Assembly: GCA_963556145.1 (NCBI GenBank)
Contig: OY744463.1
Coordinates: 806,001-870,000, forward strand
DNA from: Hygrocybe punicea
Taxonomy: Eukaryota; Basidiomycota; Agaricomycetes; Agaricales; Hygrophoraceae
DNA: 64,000 bases
Reading direction: 5' to 3'
Position 1 is the stretch's first letter; every line of letters starts with the position of its first letter. The position numbers and the translations under genes are program-made. Under the pieces are notes generated by a model. The model saw only the letters and a program-made list of their open reading frames with translations. It ran no database searches and was not told where the DNA came from. Below, one piece after another: positions 23,839 to 34,438 of the stretch.

Positions 23839-25290
23839 TAGGGTTTGAAAGTCCGGTCCGGTCCGGTTTTTTGACAAATTTCCAAAAGACCGCAACCGGA
23901 ACCGGTTGCCATAACACCACAAGACGGCACAAACTGGACTCAACCACTCAGAACCGGTCTCTTGCGGTTCAGTTGCTGTCTTCTAACCAGATTTAACTGG
24001 TCCTTACATTAACCGGTTGCCAAACCAGTTGAAACCGGTCAGAACCGAAGTAAATATACTAAACCGAAGTAAATATACTAAACCGAAGTAAATATACTAA
24101 CTACCAACTAATGTATTAAATTTTAAAAAATAAAATGGGGCGTTGGCGGCCCCAGCATGTTCAAGTTGGTAGTTGGTGGCCACGATTGTGAACACGTCGG
24201 TGATCGCGTTGGGTGCACAGGTAGGCACAGATGCGTTGGCCGCTCTGTTGGGTGTGTGGGTGGTTGTGGACGCGTTGGCATGTTGGCGGCCCTGTTGCTG
24301 GTGTTGTGGTGGGTGCCCAACACGGCCATCCTCCGAGTCCCGGTTACCTCGCAGTTGCAGCGCCGACGTCGATTGACGTGGCGGTGTGCATCCGTGAGGT
24401 ATGTTGGGGGTTGGTGGTGGGATGGCCGTGGCCGTCGTCATGGTCGCGGTCATGGTTGTCGTTGTCGTTGTGGTCGTTGTGGTCGTGGTTGTGACAGTCA
24501 TTGTTGTGGTTGTGGTGGTGATGGTGGTGGTGGTGGTGGTGGTGGTGGTGGTGGTGATGTTCGTGGTTGCTATTGTTGATGTTGTCATTGCCGTCGTCCC
24601 ATTTGGAGGGCCGTGGGTGTCGTTGTCGTTGTCGGAGTGGTGGTGGTGGTGGTGGCCGTCGTTGTCATCCTCGTCCTCGCCGCCGTCGTCGTTGTGGTGG
24701 TGATGGTGGTGGTGATGGTGGTGGTGGTGGTGGTGGTGATGTTCGTGGTCACTATTGTTGATGTTGTTGTCGCCGTCGTCCCGTTTGGAGGGCCGTGGGT
24801 GTCGTTGTCGTTGTTGGGGTGGTGGTGGTGGTGGCCATCATTGTCATACTCATCCTCGCTGCCTGTCGTCCTCGTCGGGTGTTTGTGTTGTTTGTGTTGG
24901 TACTGCTGTTGTCGTCGTTTGTGTAATTAGTAGCTGAGAAAACCAAAAAAAAAAAACCAAAAAAAAAAACTTACCTTCTGCAGCGGGGATGGGTGCGCCA
25001 ACCCCCATTGCCTTTTCTCGTATTGCATTCCCTCGTGATGCCGCCGTTTTGCTGCCGTCGTCGTCGTCTGCCACCGTCGTGGTCGTTTGCTGAACTTGTA
25101 GTGAGTTGAGTTGTAACCAGTTACAACCGGTTACAACTCGGTTGCGTAAGCTTCATCCACATTGGGAAACCGCAACCGGCAACCTCCCAAAAGTGGCCCA
25201 ACCGCAACCGGCGGTCTGGTTTTTTTTGCGGTTGGGTCCGGTCCAGTTCCGGTTTTTTTCCGGTCCTATGGACTGGACTTTAAAACACTA
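23839..25290 (-). mobile_element. hAT-like non-autonomous element with intron and GTG repeats
   Basis: GTCATTGA (23831-23838, 25291-25298) flanks inverted ends TAGGGTTTGAAAGTCC and TAGTGTTTTAAAGTCC. Subterminal regions are dense in CCGGTT/AACCGG motifs, and AACCGAAGTAAATATACT is repeated three times at about 24042-24098. The middle is a long GGT/GTG-rich tract (24400-24840). On the minus strand a GTAAG donor near 24972 and a TCTCAG acceptor near 24934 define an intron before the repeat-encoded Thr-rich frame. No transposase domain is present. Same plan as the elements at 18562 and 37259. Confidence 0.8.
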
Positions 25291-25500
25291 GTCATTGATC
25301 TATAAAGAAATTTTGACATGGAACCATCCAAAAATTAGGCCCACAAATCAAAGAGGCAAGCACGTAACTCCCTCGGATCTTGAGACTCACCGCTTGTCGC
25401 ACCATATTCGTGGTCCCTGGTGCATGTGCCCATTACAGCAGGGGGGTAGCAACAGCTACACCGAAGCTGCCATATTTGTGGCTACTCCAGTGGTCCCTGT

Positions 25501-26708
25501 GGTTTTAGTTAACTCAACCCCAGTTAAGGTACAAAAGTTAGGTGTACTATCTGCACTAGTAGCTGGGGCTTAAGTTAAACTCCCAGACAGTGCCTGCTGT
25601 GATACAGTTAAACTCGGCCTAGCAATTACTGGTAGGTTCAGTTAAACTTTAGGCAGCAGTGCTAAGGCCTTCAGTTCACTGTAAAGCTCAGTTAAACCCA
25701 GCCCAGTTGTTACTGTGAGCTTAGTTAAACTGTGTGCACTATTTACTGCATTGGCAGTTAAACTGAAAGCAGTGCTTGCTGGACCATGAAGTTAACTGAG
25801 AACAGCAGCTACTGTGTGCTCAGTTTTACTGGATGGTCAGTTTAACCATCTGCAGCAGTTGCTGTACCCTCAGTTTAACCAGGTGCAGCATTTGCTGGAT
25901 GTCTAGTTTAACTCAGAGCAGTTGCTACTGATTGCTCAGTTTAACCAGATACAGCACTTGCTGGACATCCAGTTTAACTCATAGCAGTAGCTGCTGGATG
26001 GTCAGTTTAACCAGGTGCAGCACTTGCAGCACCTCCAGTTTAACTTGGAGCAGCAGCTGCTGTACCTCCAGTTTAACCAGGTGCAGCAGTTGCTGGACCC
26101 CCTGTTTAACTTGCAGCAGTAGCTACTGGATGGTCAGTTTAAGCCGGTGCAGCATTTGCTTTACCCTCAGTTTAACTAGGTGCAGCACCTGCAGCACCTC
26201 CAGTTTAACTTGGAGCAGCAGCTACTGTACCTCCAGTTTAACCAGGTGTAGCAGTTGCTGGACCCCCAGTTTAACTCAGAGCAGTAGCTACTGAATGGTC
26301 AGTTTCTTCTGGCAGTTGCCAGGGGCATAGTTAACCATTCCCATGCAATTGCTAGGGGGTGCAGTTCACTTTCTTCTGGCAGTTGCCGGTGGGCAGTTAA
26401 CCATTTTCTTGTAATATAATGAAATGGAATTATTAAAAGCACACAGAATAGCAAAATTACAAAATTATTATTTTGGAAATGCACAATATCTCAGTTTTAC
26501 CATCAGCCATTACAGGAGCTACTTATATGCCAAAATCAGAAATTACCCCAGTTGGAATATGGTGCTTTTTTATTTAATATTACTCAATTCCAAACAAATA
26601 CATACCTCATATGAATAGCAATACCTCAATATTACTTAAGTGAAAATATACATTAAATGATTATTTTATCAAAATACATAATTAAATAATTAAATATGGC
26701 TGGTGGTG
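25501..26708 (+). repeat. Left arm of the foldback-like element
   Basis: Dozens of variants of a unit of about 45-50 bases built on CAGTTTAAC followed by CAGCAG and a GGTGCAGCAGTTGCTGG-type stretch. The repeated AGTTTAACT / AGTTAAACT core recurs every 30-50 bases, as in arrays of protein-binding sites. The innermost 300 bases are A/T-rich and not repetitive. Confidence 0.85.
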
Positions 26709-26985
26709 GCGGTCTGGTGGTGAGAGGTGGGAGGTGGTGGGAGGAGGAAGAGGGTGGGGGTGGGACAAGGGGGTGGGAGGAGGGAGGGGGGGTGGGAGAA
26801 GGGAGAAGGGAGAAGGGAGAAGGGAGTGGGAGTGGGAGTGGGAGTGGGAGTGGGAGTGGGAGTGGGAGTGGGAGAAGGAAGAGGAGGGACAGGCAGCAGG
26901 GAGAGGGAGAGGGAGAGGGAGGAAGAGAGAGGGGAGGGGGGGGGTGGCATGTACATACCTCCGTCATCCTCGTCCCTGTCCCCGT
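26709..26985. repeat. G-rich tract with (GGGAGT)n
   Basis: Purine-rich interior of the foldback-like element with many runs of three or more G on the plus strand and about nine units of GGGAGT at 26820-26875. It has the composition of a G-quadruplex-forming region. It ends at the Ty3 insertion point. Confidence 0.75.
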
Positions 26986-27780
26986 TGTAGAGGGTCCTCG
27001 ACCCTCTGAGGCCGTAACATCGATATCTAGCGAATCCGCTCGAACCCGACGTCTCTAGCAATCTACGTTCGAACCCGACGCAACCCGACGCAACCCGATG
27101 CATACCGACTAGCACGGCCGCTCACGTACCTGGACGGTCTATCTCCTAAACTCACGGAACTTCAAATATCGAAGATAGATCTCATCGGACTGGGATCCCG
27201 ACATCGGACTTGCCTTATTCACGCCTAGCGTCTCCCTTATGGGGATATAGTAAAGTATATTGCATCTTTTACGGTTTTTTATATCTTCCACCCATTTTCC
27301 CTGTCATCGTCGCCTCGCAACGCTCTTCCTACTTCCCCATTTTTATTCTCCTTTGTCTCCTCTCATCGGCCGAGGACTCTCGTCCGAATCTAGGTACACA
27401 AATTTGTAGTATAAAAACGGTGCCCAAGCGCCGTCTCAGAATAAGAAACCAGTTCCCCCATTTCCTCTCTCTGAGAATTAAGTCTCTCAGTAAATTCCAT
27501 CGCACACATTGCTCGTCGGATTCCTCGACGCCCTCCCCGTCGTTCTACCGCCTTTATCTCTACGTTACTCGTCACCTGACACCCGACCCGCCGTACCCGA
27601 CATCGTCGGCCTCGTCGGCTTCGATCGGTCTCCATAGATCTCAGTAGTTTACTCGGCGGCTTCTTACTTTTTATATCCTATTATCTTACTGAAGCTTGTT
27701 AGACTATTCCTAGTCACTTCTACGCTGACCCCTCAGGCTTAGGATCATTATTCCGCAGCCACCCCGACCTCGCCTTTACA
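26986..27780 (+). repeat. 5' LTR of the Ty3 element
   Basis: Begins TGTAGAGGGTCC and ends CTTTACA. A TATAAAAACGG box at 27410 is the likely core promoter. Its first 100 bases resemble the minus-strand reading of the LTR at 5011-5907, so the two families are related. Confidence 0.92.
27410..27420 (+). promoter_or_regulatory. LTR core promoter TATA box
   Basis: TATAAAAACGG occurs at the same relative place in this LTR and, on the minus strand, in the LTR at 10459-11355. Conservation in two otherwise diverged LTRs supports a promoter role. Confidence 0.55.
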
Positions 27781-27782
27781 TC

Positions 27783-27800
27783 TGGAGCCCACCGCGAGGA
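27783..27800 (+). other. Primer-binding site of the Ty3 element
   Basis: TGGAGCCCACCGCGAGGA begins two bases after the LTR. It is complementary to a tRNA 3' end finishing GGGCTCCA. The tRNA was not identified. The same site occurs at 10456-10439 and, in the Ty3 fragment, near 40431. Confidence 0.75.
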
Positions 27801-28326
27801 ATAGTCTAGCACCACCATAGCTTCCTCTTCCCGTATCCCTCCCTCTGACCGTCGTCTTCGAGATCTTCCTCGAAGAACTCTTCAACAAGAACTCTCTTTA
27901 GCCGCCTTCGACCCAACAATCGACGACGACTTCTTCCAGCTAGTACCCGACCACCTCGCTCGACATAACAATCTCCCGCTCGTCTCAGGGTCAAACACCC
28001 CCCTATATCTTTCATCCGACAGTCTCGAATCGGTCGATATACCGATAATTACCATTACACCCGACTCATCCGATCTCAGTTCGACACCCGCATCGCCTAC
28101 GTCCCCGACTTCGACCTCGTTAGAACCCCCGTCCACGTCTTCGCTCTCGACATCGAAAACTCCGTCATCGTCATCGTCTCTGTCTTCGCTCTCGACATCG
28201 AAAACTCCGTCATTGACATCGTCCCCGTCTTCGTCTTCGTCCACGCCGTCATCGCCCACGTTACCCGACCCGCTCATCGTACACCCGACAACCGCTTCAT
28301 CGACATTTCAGCTTCTTCCACCCACA

Positions 28327-30582
28327 ATGACTTCGACCTCTGGATCTTCGACCACTCCCCACGTTACCGCTCCCCATGTTACTCCACGACAAATGCCCGC
28401 TCGCGGTCACTCCACGGCCCCGACCTTCGACGGGAACCCGCTCAATTTAAACCGCTTCTTCGAAGAAGTCGAGATACTTGCTGCCGATGCCGCTCTCGAC
28501 GACGCAGGACGCATCAAGCATAGTCTGCGCTACGCGTCGCTTAGTGACTACGAGCTTTGGGCAAGTTTACCTAGCGCGACCGGCGTCGATTATGCCGCAT
28601 TCAAAAAGAGCGTACTCGTGCTATACCCGGGTACGGAAGACGATCACCGGTACACTATGGCGGATCTCGACCGTCTTACGCACACCCAAACCGCTTACGG
28701 TATCCGTACCCGCGCCGAACTTGGCGAATATTACCGCGAGTTCATCCGGATCTCGGGATTCCTCTTAGACAAGGGTCGAATCTCTCCCCGAGAACGCAAC
28801 ATCGCGTACGAGAACGGCTTCCATGTCGAGCTTAAAAAGGACATCAAAACCCGTCTGCAGTACCAAAAGCCGAACCATTTCCATAGCGACCCTTACGACT
28901 TCCAAGACTTCCACAATTGCGCCCACTTCTTGCTGGCCGGAACCGCGGCCGAACCGTCCACCGTCTCTCGTCTCTCGTCAACGTCGCCTGCCGCCATCCG
29001 GTACTCGACTCCAATGGAACCCGCCACCCACTACCCGCCACCCGCTCGCTATGACCCGGTCATTCCTAAAGCGGAACCGGTCGAACCTAACGTATCCGAC
29101 CTATTTCGTCTCGTTTCGCAACAACTCGCCGTCCTCACGCAAGCCCTCACCGAACGCAACAACCCCCCAAAGCCGTGTGCAAATAGGGCTGAGCCGACCA
29201 CCGCGGGACAGGGTTTCACCAATTTCAACTGCCTCTTTTGCGACGACCCGTTCCATCGTATACGCGATTGTCCTATTTGCGAGCAGTACACTCGAGACGG
29301 GATATGCCGCAAGAACGAGCACGGCCGCATCGTGTTGCCTAACGGAATGTATCTTCCAAAGGCTATCGTCGGCAAAAATATGAGGGAACGCTTCGACGCG
29401 TGGCACGCACAGAACCCCGGCAACCGCGCTCCCCCTGCCCGCAACCCCACAGAACCGTTCCAACGTGACCCGCCGCCTCACGTCAAAGCTAACTTCGTCT
29501 CCGCCATCGAAGTACCCACCTACGAACCAGAGGTCACCACCGAGTACGCCGACATCTTTCAGTCCACGACGTCCGACATCGACGACGACAACGAACAAAT
29601 TAAGGTTCTGGAAGCCGAAGTGCAGCGGCTTCGTAAACGGGTTAGATTCGACGGTGTAGAGATCCCATCAAAGGCGAAAGGCAAGTCTAGAGAAACGTTT
29701 CCCAATCTGCCCACCACTTCCACGTCTGTTCCCGCCGTGAAACCCGCCGAGAAAACGACCAGACCTATCAACGAGCAGCCGATCACCATAGTCCCCCCTT
29801 CGAACACGCGGCCGACCGAGCCGACCGCCCTTGTACCGCGCACTCCCCAGAACCTTCCCGCATCGCACCCCCAATACCGCTACCAAGCCCCCATCGAAGA
29901 TCCCGGTATCGCCAAGTCCGTCATCGACCGCGCGCTCGATTCTCAAGTCTGCATTTCGCAGCGAGAACTTTTAGCCATGTCGTCCGACGCCCGCCGTCAC
30001 ATGAAGGACCTCACTACGTCGAAAAAGGTCACCGCCGAGAGTAACAACGTCGAGGTCTTCCACTTTCACGCACCCGAAATCCCCACTCGCGCCTGTCAAC
30101 ACTGTCAGGAAAACGTCCCGCTCGTCGTCGGCCGCGACTCAGTCCCTCTCCGTGCGGTCTACCCGCTCATCAACGGCAAATTCGTATTCGAGTGCGTCCT
30201 CGACAACGGTTCCATGATCATCGGCATGCGGCGCGATATTTGGGAGAAACTCGGTTACGGTCTCCAAAATATGAAGATGCGGATGCAGTCGGCAAATAAA
30301 AGTGACAACGACACCCTCGGCCGGATCGCCAACCTAAAATTCACCTTCGGCGACGTCGATCTTTTCCTCCAAGTCCAAGTCGTCGACGACGCCCCCTACG
30401 AGATCCTCATCGGCCGCCCGTTCTTCACGCTTTCCGAGGCTCTTACGAAGGATTATAAAAACGGAGAACAACAGGTCACGATCACGGATCCAAACACCGG
30501 CGCCGTCGTCACCTTGCCCACCATCGAGCACAACCAAAAGAACCGACGAGAGCGGTCCGACACCGGAAAGCCGGATTTTTAG
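28327..30582 (+). CDS. Gag and aspartic protease of the Ty3 element
   Basis: 751 residues from the first in-frame ATG. The N-terminal region has a capsid-like helical stretch (LNRFFEEVEILAADAAL, about residue 40). A CCHC zinc knuckle C-x2-C-x4-H-x4-C starts at about residue 302 (CLFCDDPFHRIRDC), so the protein packages RNA. A retroviral-type protease follows, with the active-site segment VLDNGSMI near residue 626 and ILIGRPFF near its end. The site reads D-N-G-S where D-[ST]-G is usual, so activity is uncertain. The same frame is open without any ATG for a further 174 codons upstream, to 27805. The stop TAG (30580-30582) follows five T residues, and pol continues in the -1 frame. Confidence 0.88.
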   Translation: MTSTSGSSTTPHVTAPHVTPRQMPARGHSTAPTFDGNPLNLNRFFEEVEILAADAALDDAGRIKHSLRYASLSDYELWASLPSATGVDYAAFKKSVLVLYPGTEDDHRYTMADLDRLTHTQTAYGIRTRAELGEYYREFIRISGFLLDKGRISPRERNIAYENGFHVELKKDIKTRLQYQKPNHFHSDPYDFQDFHNCAHFLLAGTAAEPSTVSRLSSTSPAAIRYSTPMEPATHYPPPARYDPVIPKAEPVEPNVSDLFRLVSQQLAVLTQALTERNNPPKPCANRAEPTTAGQGFTNFNCLFCDDPFHRIRDCPICEQYTRDGICRKNEHGRIVLPNGMYLPKAIVGKNMRERFDAWHAQNPGNRAPPARNPTEPFQRDPPPHVKANFVSAIEVPTYEPEVTTEYADIFQSTTSDIDDDNEQIKVLEAEVQRLRKRVRFDGVEIPSKAKGKSRETFPNLPTTSTSVPAVKPAEKTTRPINEQPITIVPPSNTRPTEPTALVPRTPQNLPASHPQYRYQAPIEDPGIAKSVIDRALDSQVCISQRELLAMSSDARRHMKDLTTSKKVTAESNNVEVFHFHAPEIPTRACQHCQENVPLVVGRDSVPLRAVYPLINGKFVFECVLDNGSMIIGMRRDIWEKLGYGLQNMKMRMQSANKSDNDTLGRIANLKFTFGDVDLFLQVQVVDDAPYEILIGRPFFTLSEALTKDYKNGEQQVTITDPNTGAVVTLPTIEHNQKNRRERSDTGKPDF

Positions 30583-33500
30583 AAGTCGAGGACCCGGAGA
30601 TACCTCTCGGAAAGGACGCACCGGGAGATGAGAAGCCGCCACTCGAAAGCGACCACACCTATACCACGAACTATGCTTCCCTTTTGCCGTTTCCCCTAGA
30701 AGAGGACTTATGTTTTTCTATCGATTTAGATTTCTCTTCGTCTCAGCCCCAGACTGCCGCCCAGTACATTTCATTGTTGACCGATGTACAAAATCAGCTA
30801 CGTACTACCGATACCCTTCCTTCGTCTTGTTCCGTCTCCGCTCCTGCGTCACATATTTCCTCTTCGAATATTTGTAACAAAGCCTCTACTGAACACGCTA
30901 CTTATATCTCGTATACCACCCCCCCTACCAGGGACCTAAAAGGAGTCGTTACCAAGAAAAAGTATAAGAAGGTAGCCGATCGTATCCGCCCAATTTCTAC
31001 CACTCTCCCCGACGAATACCGCATCATACGCGAGATCACCGGCGACCCGCTAGCCGATTTACCCACGCTCCCGACTCACCCGCCCGACTTTACACCCGGC
31101 ACCCGCTATACCCAGGAACGACACGACGCGATGCCGATGAACCCGGATGGATTCCTTTGGCCTGAGGAAGAAAAACTCGGCCACCATATCATCAAAACGC
31201 AAGAAGCCGCCTTCGCCTGGAACGAATCCGAGAAAGGCCAGTTGAATACGGACTACTTCCCGCCGATCCACATTCCCACCGTACCGCACGACCCGTGGGT
31301 CCATCGCAATATCCCAATCCCACCCGGCATCCTTAACGAAGTCATCGGCATCATCAAAGACAAAATTAACGCCGGTACCTATGAACCCTCGAATTCGTCA
31401 TATCGCTCCTGCTGGTTTTGCGTTTTGAAAAAGGACGGGAAGTCTCTTCGAATCGTCCACGATCTACAGCCGCTTAACGCCGTCACTATCCGCGATCCCG
31501 CCGTACCGCCCATGACCGAGCACTTGGCCGAGGCCTTTGGCGGCCACTCTTGCTACGCTTCCTTCGACCTCTTCGTCTCTTTCGACCAACGCCTCGTCCA
31601 CCCCTCGTCTCGTGACTATATGACCTTTCAGTCTCCACTCGGAACGCTTCGACTTACGCGGATTGCTATGGGATACACAAATTCCCCGCAGATCTTACAC
31701 GGTGACTCTACGTACATCCTCCGTGACGAAATCCCTCATCTTGCCGTTCCGTATATGGACGATATTCCCGTCAAAGGGCCTCCAACCCGCTACGAGCAAC
31801 CCGACGGTACCTACGAGACTATACCCGAGAACCCGGCAATCCGACGTTTCATTTGGGAACACTTCCAAGGTGTCAACCGCGTCATCCAGCGTTTCCGCTA
31901 TGTCGGCGGTACCTTCAACGGCAAAAAACTCGAGTTGTGTCGACCCTCAGTCATCGTTGTTGGCCACCGATGCACATACGAAGGAAGAGTAGCCGACGAC
32001 TCCAAAGTACAGAAGATTCGCGATTGGCCACTGCCGACCAACCTCACCGAAGTTCGCGCCTTTCTTGGCATCTGCGGCGTCTTGCGTATTTTTATCAAGG
32101 ACTTCTCGCTTCACTCCCGACCCCTCGTCCGCCTTACCCGCAAAGGTATGCCCTTCGAATTTGGTGAAGAAGAAGAGACCGCCATCGACTACCTCAAAAA
32201 CGCCGTCATTACGTCGCCAGCGCTGCGCGCTATCGACTACACGCGTGAATGGGAAGTGATTCTCGCCGTCGATTCATCCGTTCTTGGAGTCGGCTTCGTT
32301 CTTATGCAAATCCGCGCCAACGGAAAGCGCTATCCGAATCGCTTTGGTTCAATATCGTGGAACGAACGCGAAGCCCGATACTCTCAGTCCAAGCTCGAGC
32401 TTTACGGTCTCTTCAGGGCCCTCCGCGCCTATCGGATTTTCATTATCGGCGTCCGCAACCTCACCGTTGAAGTCGACGCGAAGTACATAAAAGGGATGCT
32501 CAACAACCCCGACATTCAGCCCAATGCAACGATCAACCGATGGATAGCCGGCGTGCTCTTATTTGACTTTAGACTCGTTCACGTACCCGCTTCCGCACAC
32601 GGTGCACCCGACGGACTCTCCCGACGTCCCCGCGCTGCAGAAGACCCCGAGGAGATCAACGACTCCGACGATTGGCTCGACCACTCCTACGGTTTCTTTA
32701 TGGAAGTCGTCAACTACCGACCCGTCCCCATACCGTCTAAGCCGATTGCCGTATGCGGCCGCTGCCGTGCCACAGCCGACCGACTCCAAAAATTACCGGC
32801 CGTCCTCGTCTACACAAATCAGGAAGCCGTTTCTGACATACCGCGATCCGATAAAGCCCGTGCGGCCGACGTTCGTCTTGCCCTCGTCGAGACTTGGTTA
32901 CGAGATCTAACCCGACCCGCGAACTTCACGGACGAAGAATACCGTCTGTTCTTACGATACGCCCTTGAATTCTTCGTCACCGATAACAAGCTTTGGCGCA
33001 AAGACCGTCACGGAAAACACAAACTCGTCATACCGCCCGACCGCCGGCTTCAGTTACTCAAAGACGCTCACGACTCTCTCGGCCACAAAGGTATATTCTC
33101 CGTCCGCGCTCGGCTACTCGACCGTTTCTGGTGGCCGCACCTCGACCACGACGTCAAGTGGTACGTCCAGTCTTGCCATCAGTGCCAAGTACGGCAAATG
33201 CGTTATCATCACATTCCGCCCACCGTCGCTACACCGGCCTCGCTATTTCGTAAAGCGTATGTCGACACAATGTTTATGCCACGATCCGGCGGTTATCGAT
33301 ACATCGTCCAAGCCCGTTGCTCCCTGTCCGCCTACCCTGAGTTCCGCATGTTACGCCGCGAGACCGGCTCCACCATCGGCACGTTCTTGTTCGAAGACAT
33401 CTTATGCCGTTGGGGCGCTCTCGAAGAAATCGTCACCGACAACGGCAAGCCGTTCGTAGAAGCGCTCGACTATCTTGCCTCCCGCTACGGTATCCGCCAC

Positions 33501-34232
33501 ATCCGCATTTCGCCCTATAACTCACAAGCGAACGGACCCGTTGAGCGTCACCACCTAGATGTCCGGGAGGCCATTATGAAAAGTTGTGACGGAGATGAAA
33601 AGAAATGGCACACCGTAACCCACTCCGTATTTTGGGCCGAACGGGTCACGACACACAAAAGCCTCGGATACTCGTCCTACTACATCGCACACGGAGTAGA
33701 ACCGCTTTTTCCATTCGATTTTGCCGAAGCTATGTACATGGTTCCGACGCAAGATACGATGTCTACGACCGACCTTATAGTCATCCGCGCCCGACAACTT
33801 CGTAAACGAGAAGCCGACCTCGATCGGGTCAAAGAAAAGCTTACCAAATCTCGGCTCGCGTCCGCCCGGCAATTTGAGCAGAAATACGCCAACACGATCA
33901 AAGTTTACGACTTCGAACCCGGTAACCTCGTTCTCGTCCGAAATTCACGTATCGAAATGTCTCTCGATCGTAAAGCAAAACCGCGGTACTTTGGACCCAT
34001 GGTTGTCGTCAGGAAAACAGAAGGCGGATCCTACATACTCGCCGAACTCGACGGTGCGGTTTCTAAATCTCGATTTGCCGCTTTCCGAGTCGTACCCTAC
34101 CACGCCCGCTCAAAAATATCGATACCGTTGGACGACTTCTTACAATACCCCGATGCCGACGATACCGATTCAAACGATCTTGATGATCCGACGTACCCGC
34201 CCTCCATAGACTCCTCACCCGACGACGATTAA
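30579..34232 (+). CDS. Pol of the Ty3 element: reverse transcriptase, RNase H, integrase
   Basis: The frame is open across the gag stop in the -1 phase and ends at 34232. No ATG is required if -1 frameshifting is used. Counting from 30684: the reverse transcriptase spans about residues 200-420, with KKDGKSLRIVHD, FDLFVSFDQ and the catalytic YMDD at about 357. RNase H follows (LAVDSSVLGVGFVL, about 530-650). The integrase has the H-x4-H / C-x2-C zinc module (HDSLGH ... CHQC) and a DDE triad at D of VDTMFM (about 859-860), TDNG (about 918) and VERHH (about 953). The RT-RH-integrase order identifies Ty3 type. The protein ends in an acidic tail and no chromodomain is seen. It copies the RNA into DNA and inserts it. 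Confidence 0.93.
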   Translation, partial: LEVEDPEIPLGKDAPGDEKPPLESDHTYTTNYASLLPFPLEEDLCFSIDLDFSSSQPQTAAQYISLLTDVQNQLRTTDTLPSSCSVSAPASHISSSNICNKASTEHATYISYTTPPTRDLKGVVTKKKYKKVADRIRPISTTLPDEYRIIREITGDPLADLPTLPTHPPDFTPGTRYTQERHDAMPMNPDGFLWPEEEKLGHHIIKTQEAAFAWNESEKGQLNTDYFPPIHIPTVPHDPWVHRNIPIPPGILNEVIGIIKDKINAGTYEPSNSSYRSCWFCVLKKDGKSLRIVHDLQPLNAVTIRDPAVPPMTEHLAEAFGGHSCYASFDLFVSFDQRLVHPSSRDYMTFQSPLGTLRLTRIAMGYTNSPQILHGDSTYILRDEIPHLAVPYMDDIPVKGPPTRYEQPDGTYETIPENPAIRRFIWEHFQGVNRVIQRFRYVGGTFNGKKLELCRPSVIVVGHRCTYEGRVADDSKVQKIRDWPLPTNLTEVRAFLGICGVLRIFIKDFSLHSRPLVRLTRKGMPFEFGEEEETAIDYLKNAVITSPALRAIDYTREWEVILAVDSSVLGVGFVLMQIRANGKRYPNRFGSISWNEREARYSQSKLELYGLFRALRAYRIFIIGVRNLTVEVDAKYIKGMLNNPDIQPNATINRWIAGVLLFDFRLVHVPASAHGAPDGLSRRPRAAEDPEEINDSDDWLDHSYGFFMEVVNYRPVPIPSKPIAVCGRCRATADRLQKLPAVLVYTNQEAVSDIPRSDKARAADVRLALVETWLRDLTRPANFTDEEYRLFLRYALEFFVTDNKLWRKDRHGKHKLVIPPDRRLQLLKDAHDSLGHKGIFSVRARLLDRFWWPHLDHDVKWYVQSCHQCQVRQMRYHHIPPTVATPASLFRKAYVDTMFMPRSGGYRYIVQARCSLSAYPEFRMLRRETGSTIGTFLFEDILCRWGALEEIVTDNGKPFVEALDYLASRYGIRHIRISPYNSQANGPVERHHLDVREAIMKSCDGDEKKWHTVTHSVFWAERVTTHKSLGYSSYYIAHGVEPLFPFDFAEAMYMVPTQDTMSTTDLIVIRARQLRKREADLDRVKEKLTKSRLASARQFEQKYANTIKVYDFEPGNLVLVRNSRIEMSLDRKAKPRYFGPMVVVRKTEGGSYILAELDGAVSKSRFAAFRVVPYHARSKISIPLDDFLQYPDADDTDSNDLDDPTYPPSIDSSPDDD

Positions 34233-34438
34233 GCATTTCATTTATATTCTGTCCACGTTATACCCCCATTTTATTTAGTTCCTCTTAGTTTTCCAACGAT
34301 ATGACGAATGATGCGAATAGTCCTATGTCTTCGGGAGCCGATCGGCTTTCCTTAGCTGGGTGAACAAGCTGACACGTCTTTTATATACACGATATATTTT
34401 TTTATATACAACGGGCTTGTTATTTTTATATATATATT

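Noticed and set aside
24123..24930. Several frames of 60-160 codons rich in Val, Thr, Gly or Cys
   Set aside because: They are translations of GTG/GGT repeats in a hAT-like element; every frame is open because the repeat lacks stops.
25932..26294. Regularly spaced short repeats resembling a CRISPR array, here and at 39294-39854
   Set aside because: The units are variable, have no unique spacers of constant length, form inverted arms of a transposon-like element, and the genome is eukaryotic.
26690..27115. Overlapping frames of 60-140 codons on both strands
   Set aside because: They arise from the G-rich hexamer tract and run into the LTR; no domain and no conservation.
27210..27647. 145-codon frame repeated at 36221-36658
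   Set aside because: It lies within both LTRs of the Ty3 element; no domain, and it overlaps the promoter and leader.
29101..29598. 165-codon minus-strand frame inside gag
   Set aside because: Shadow of the gag coding strand; no introns or motifs, unlike the antisense gene at 34439-35835.
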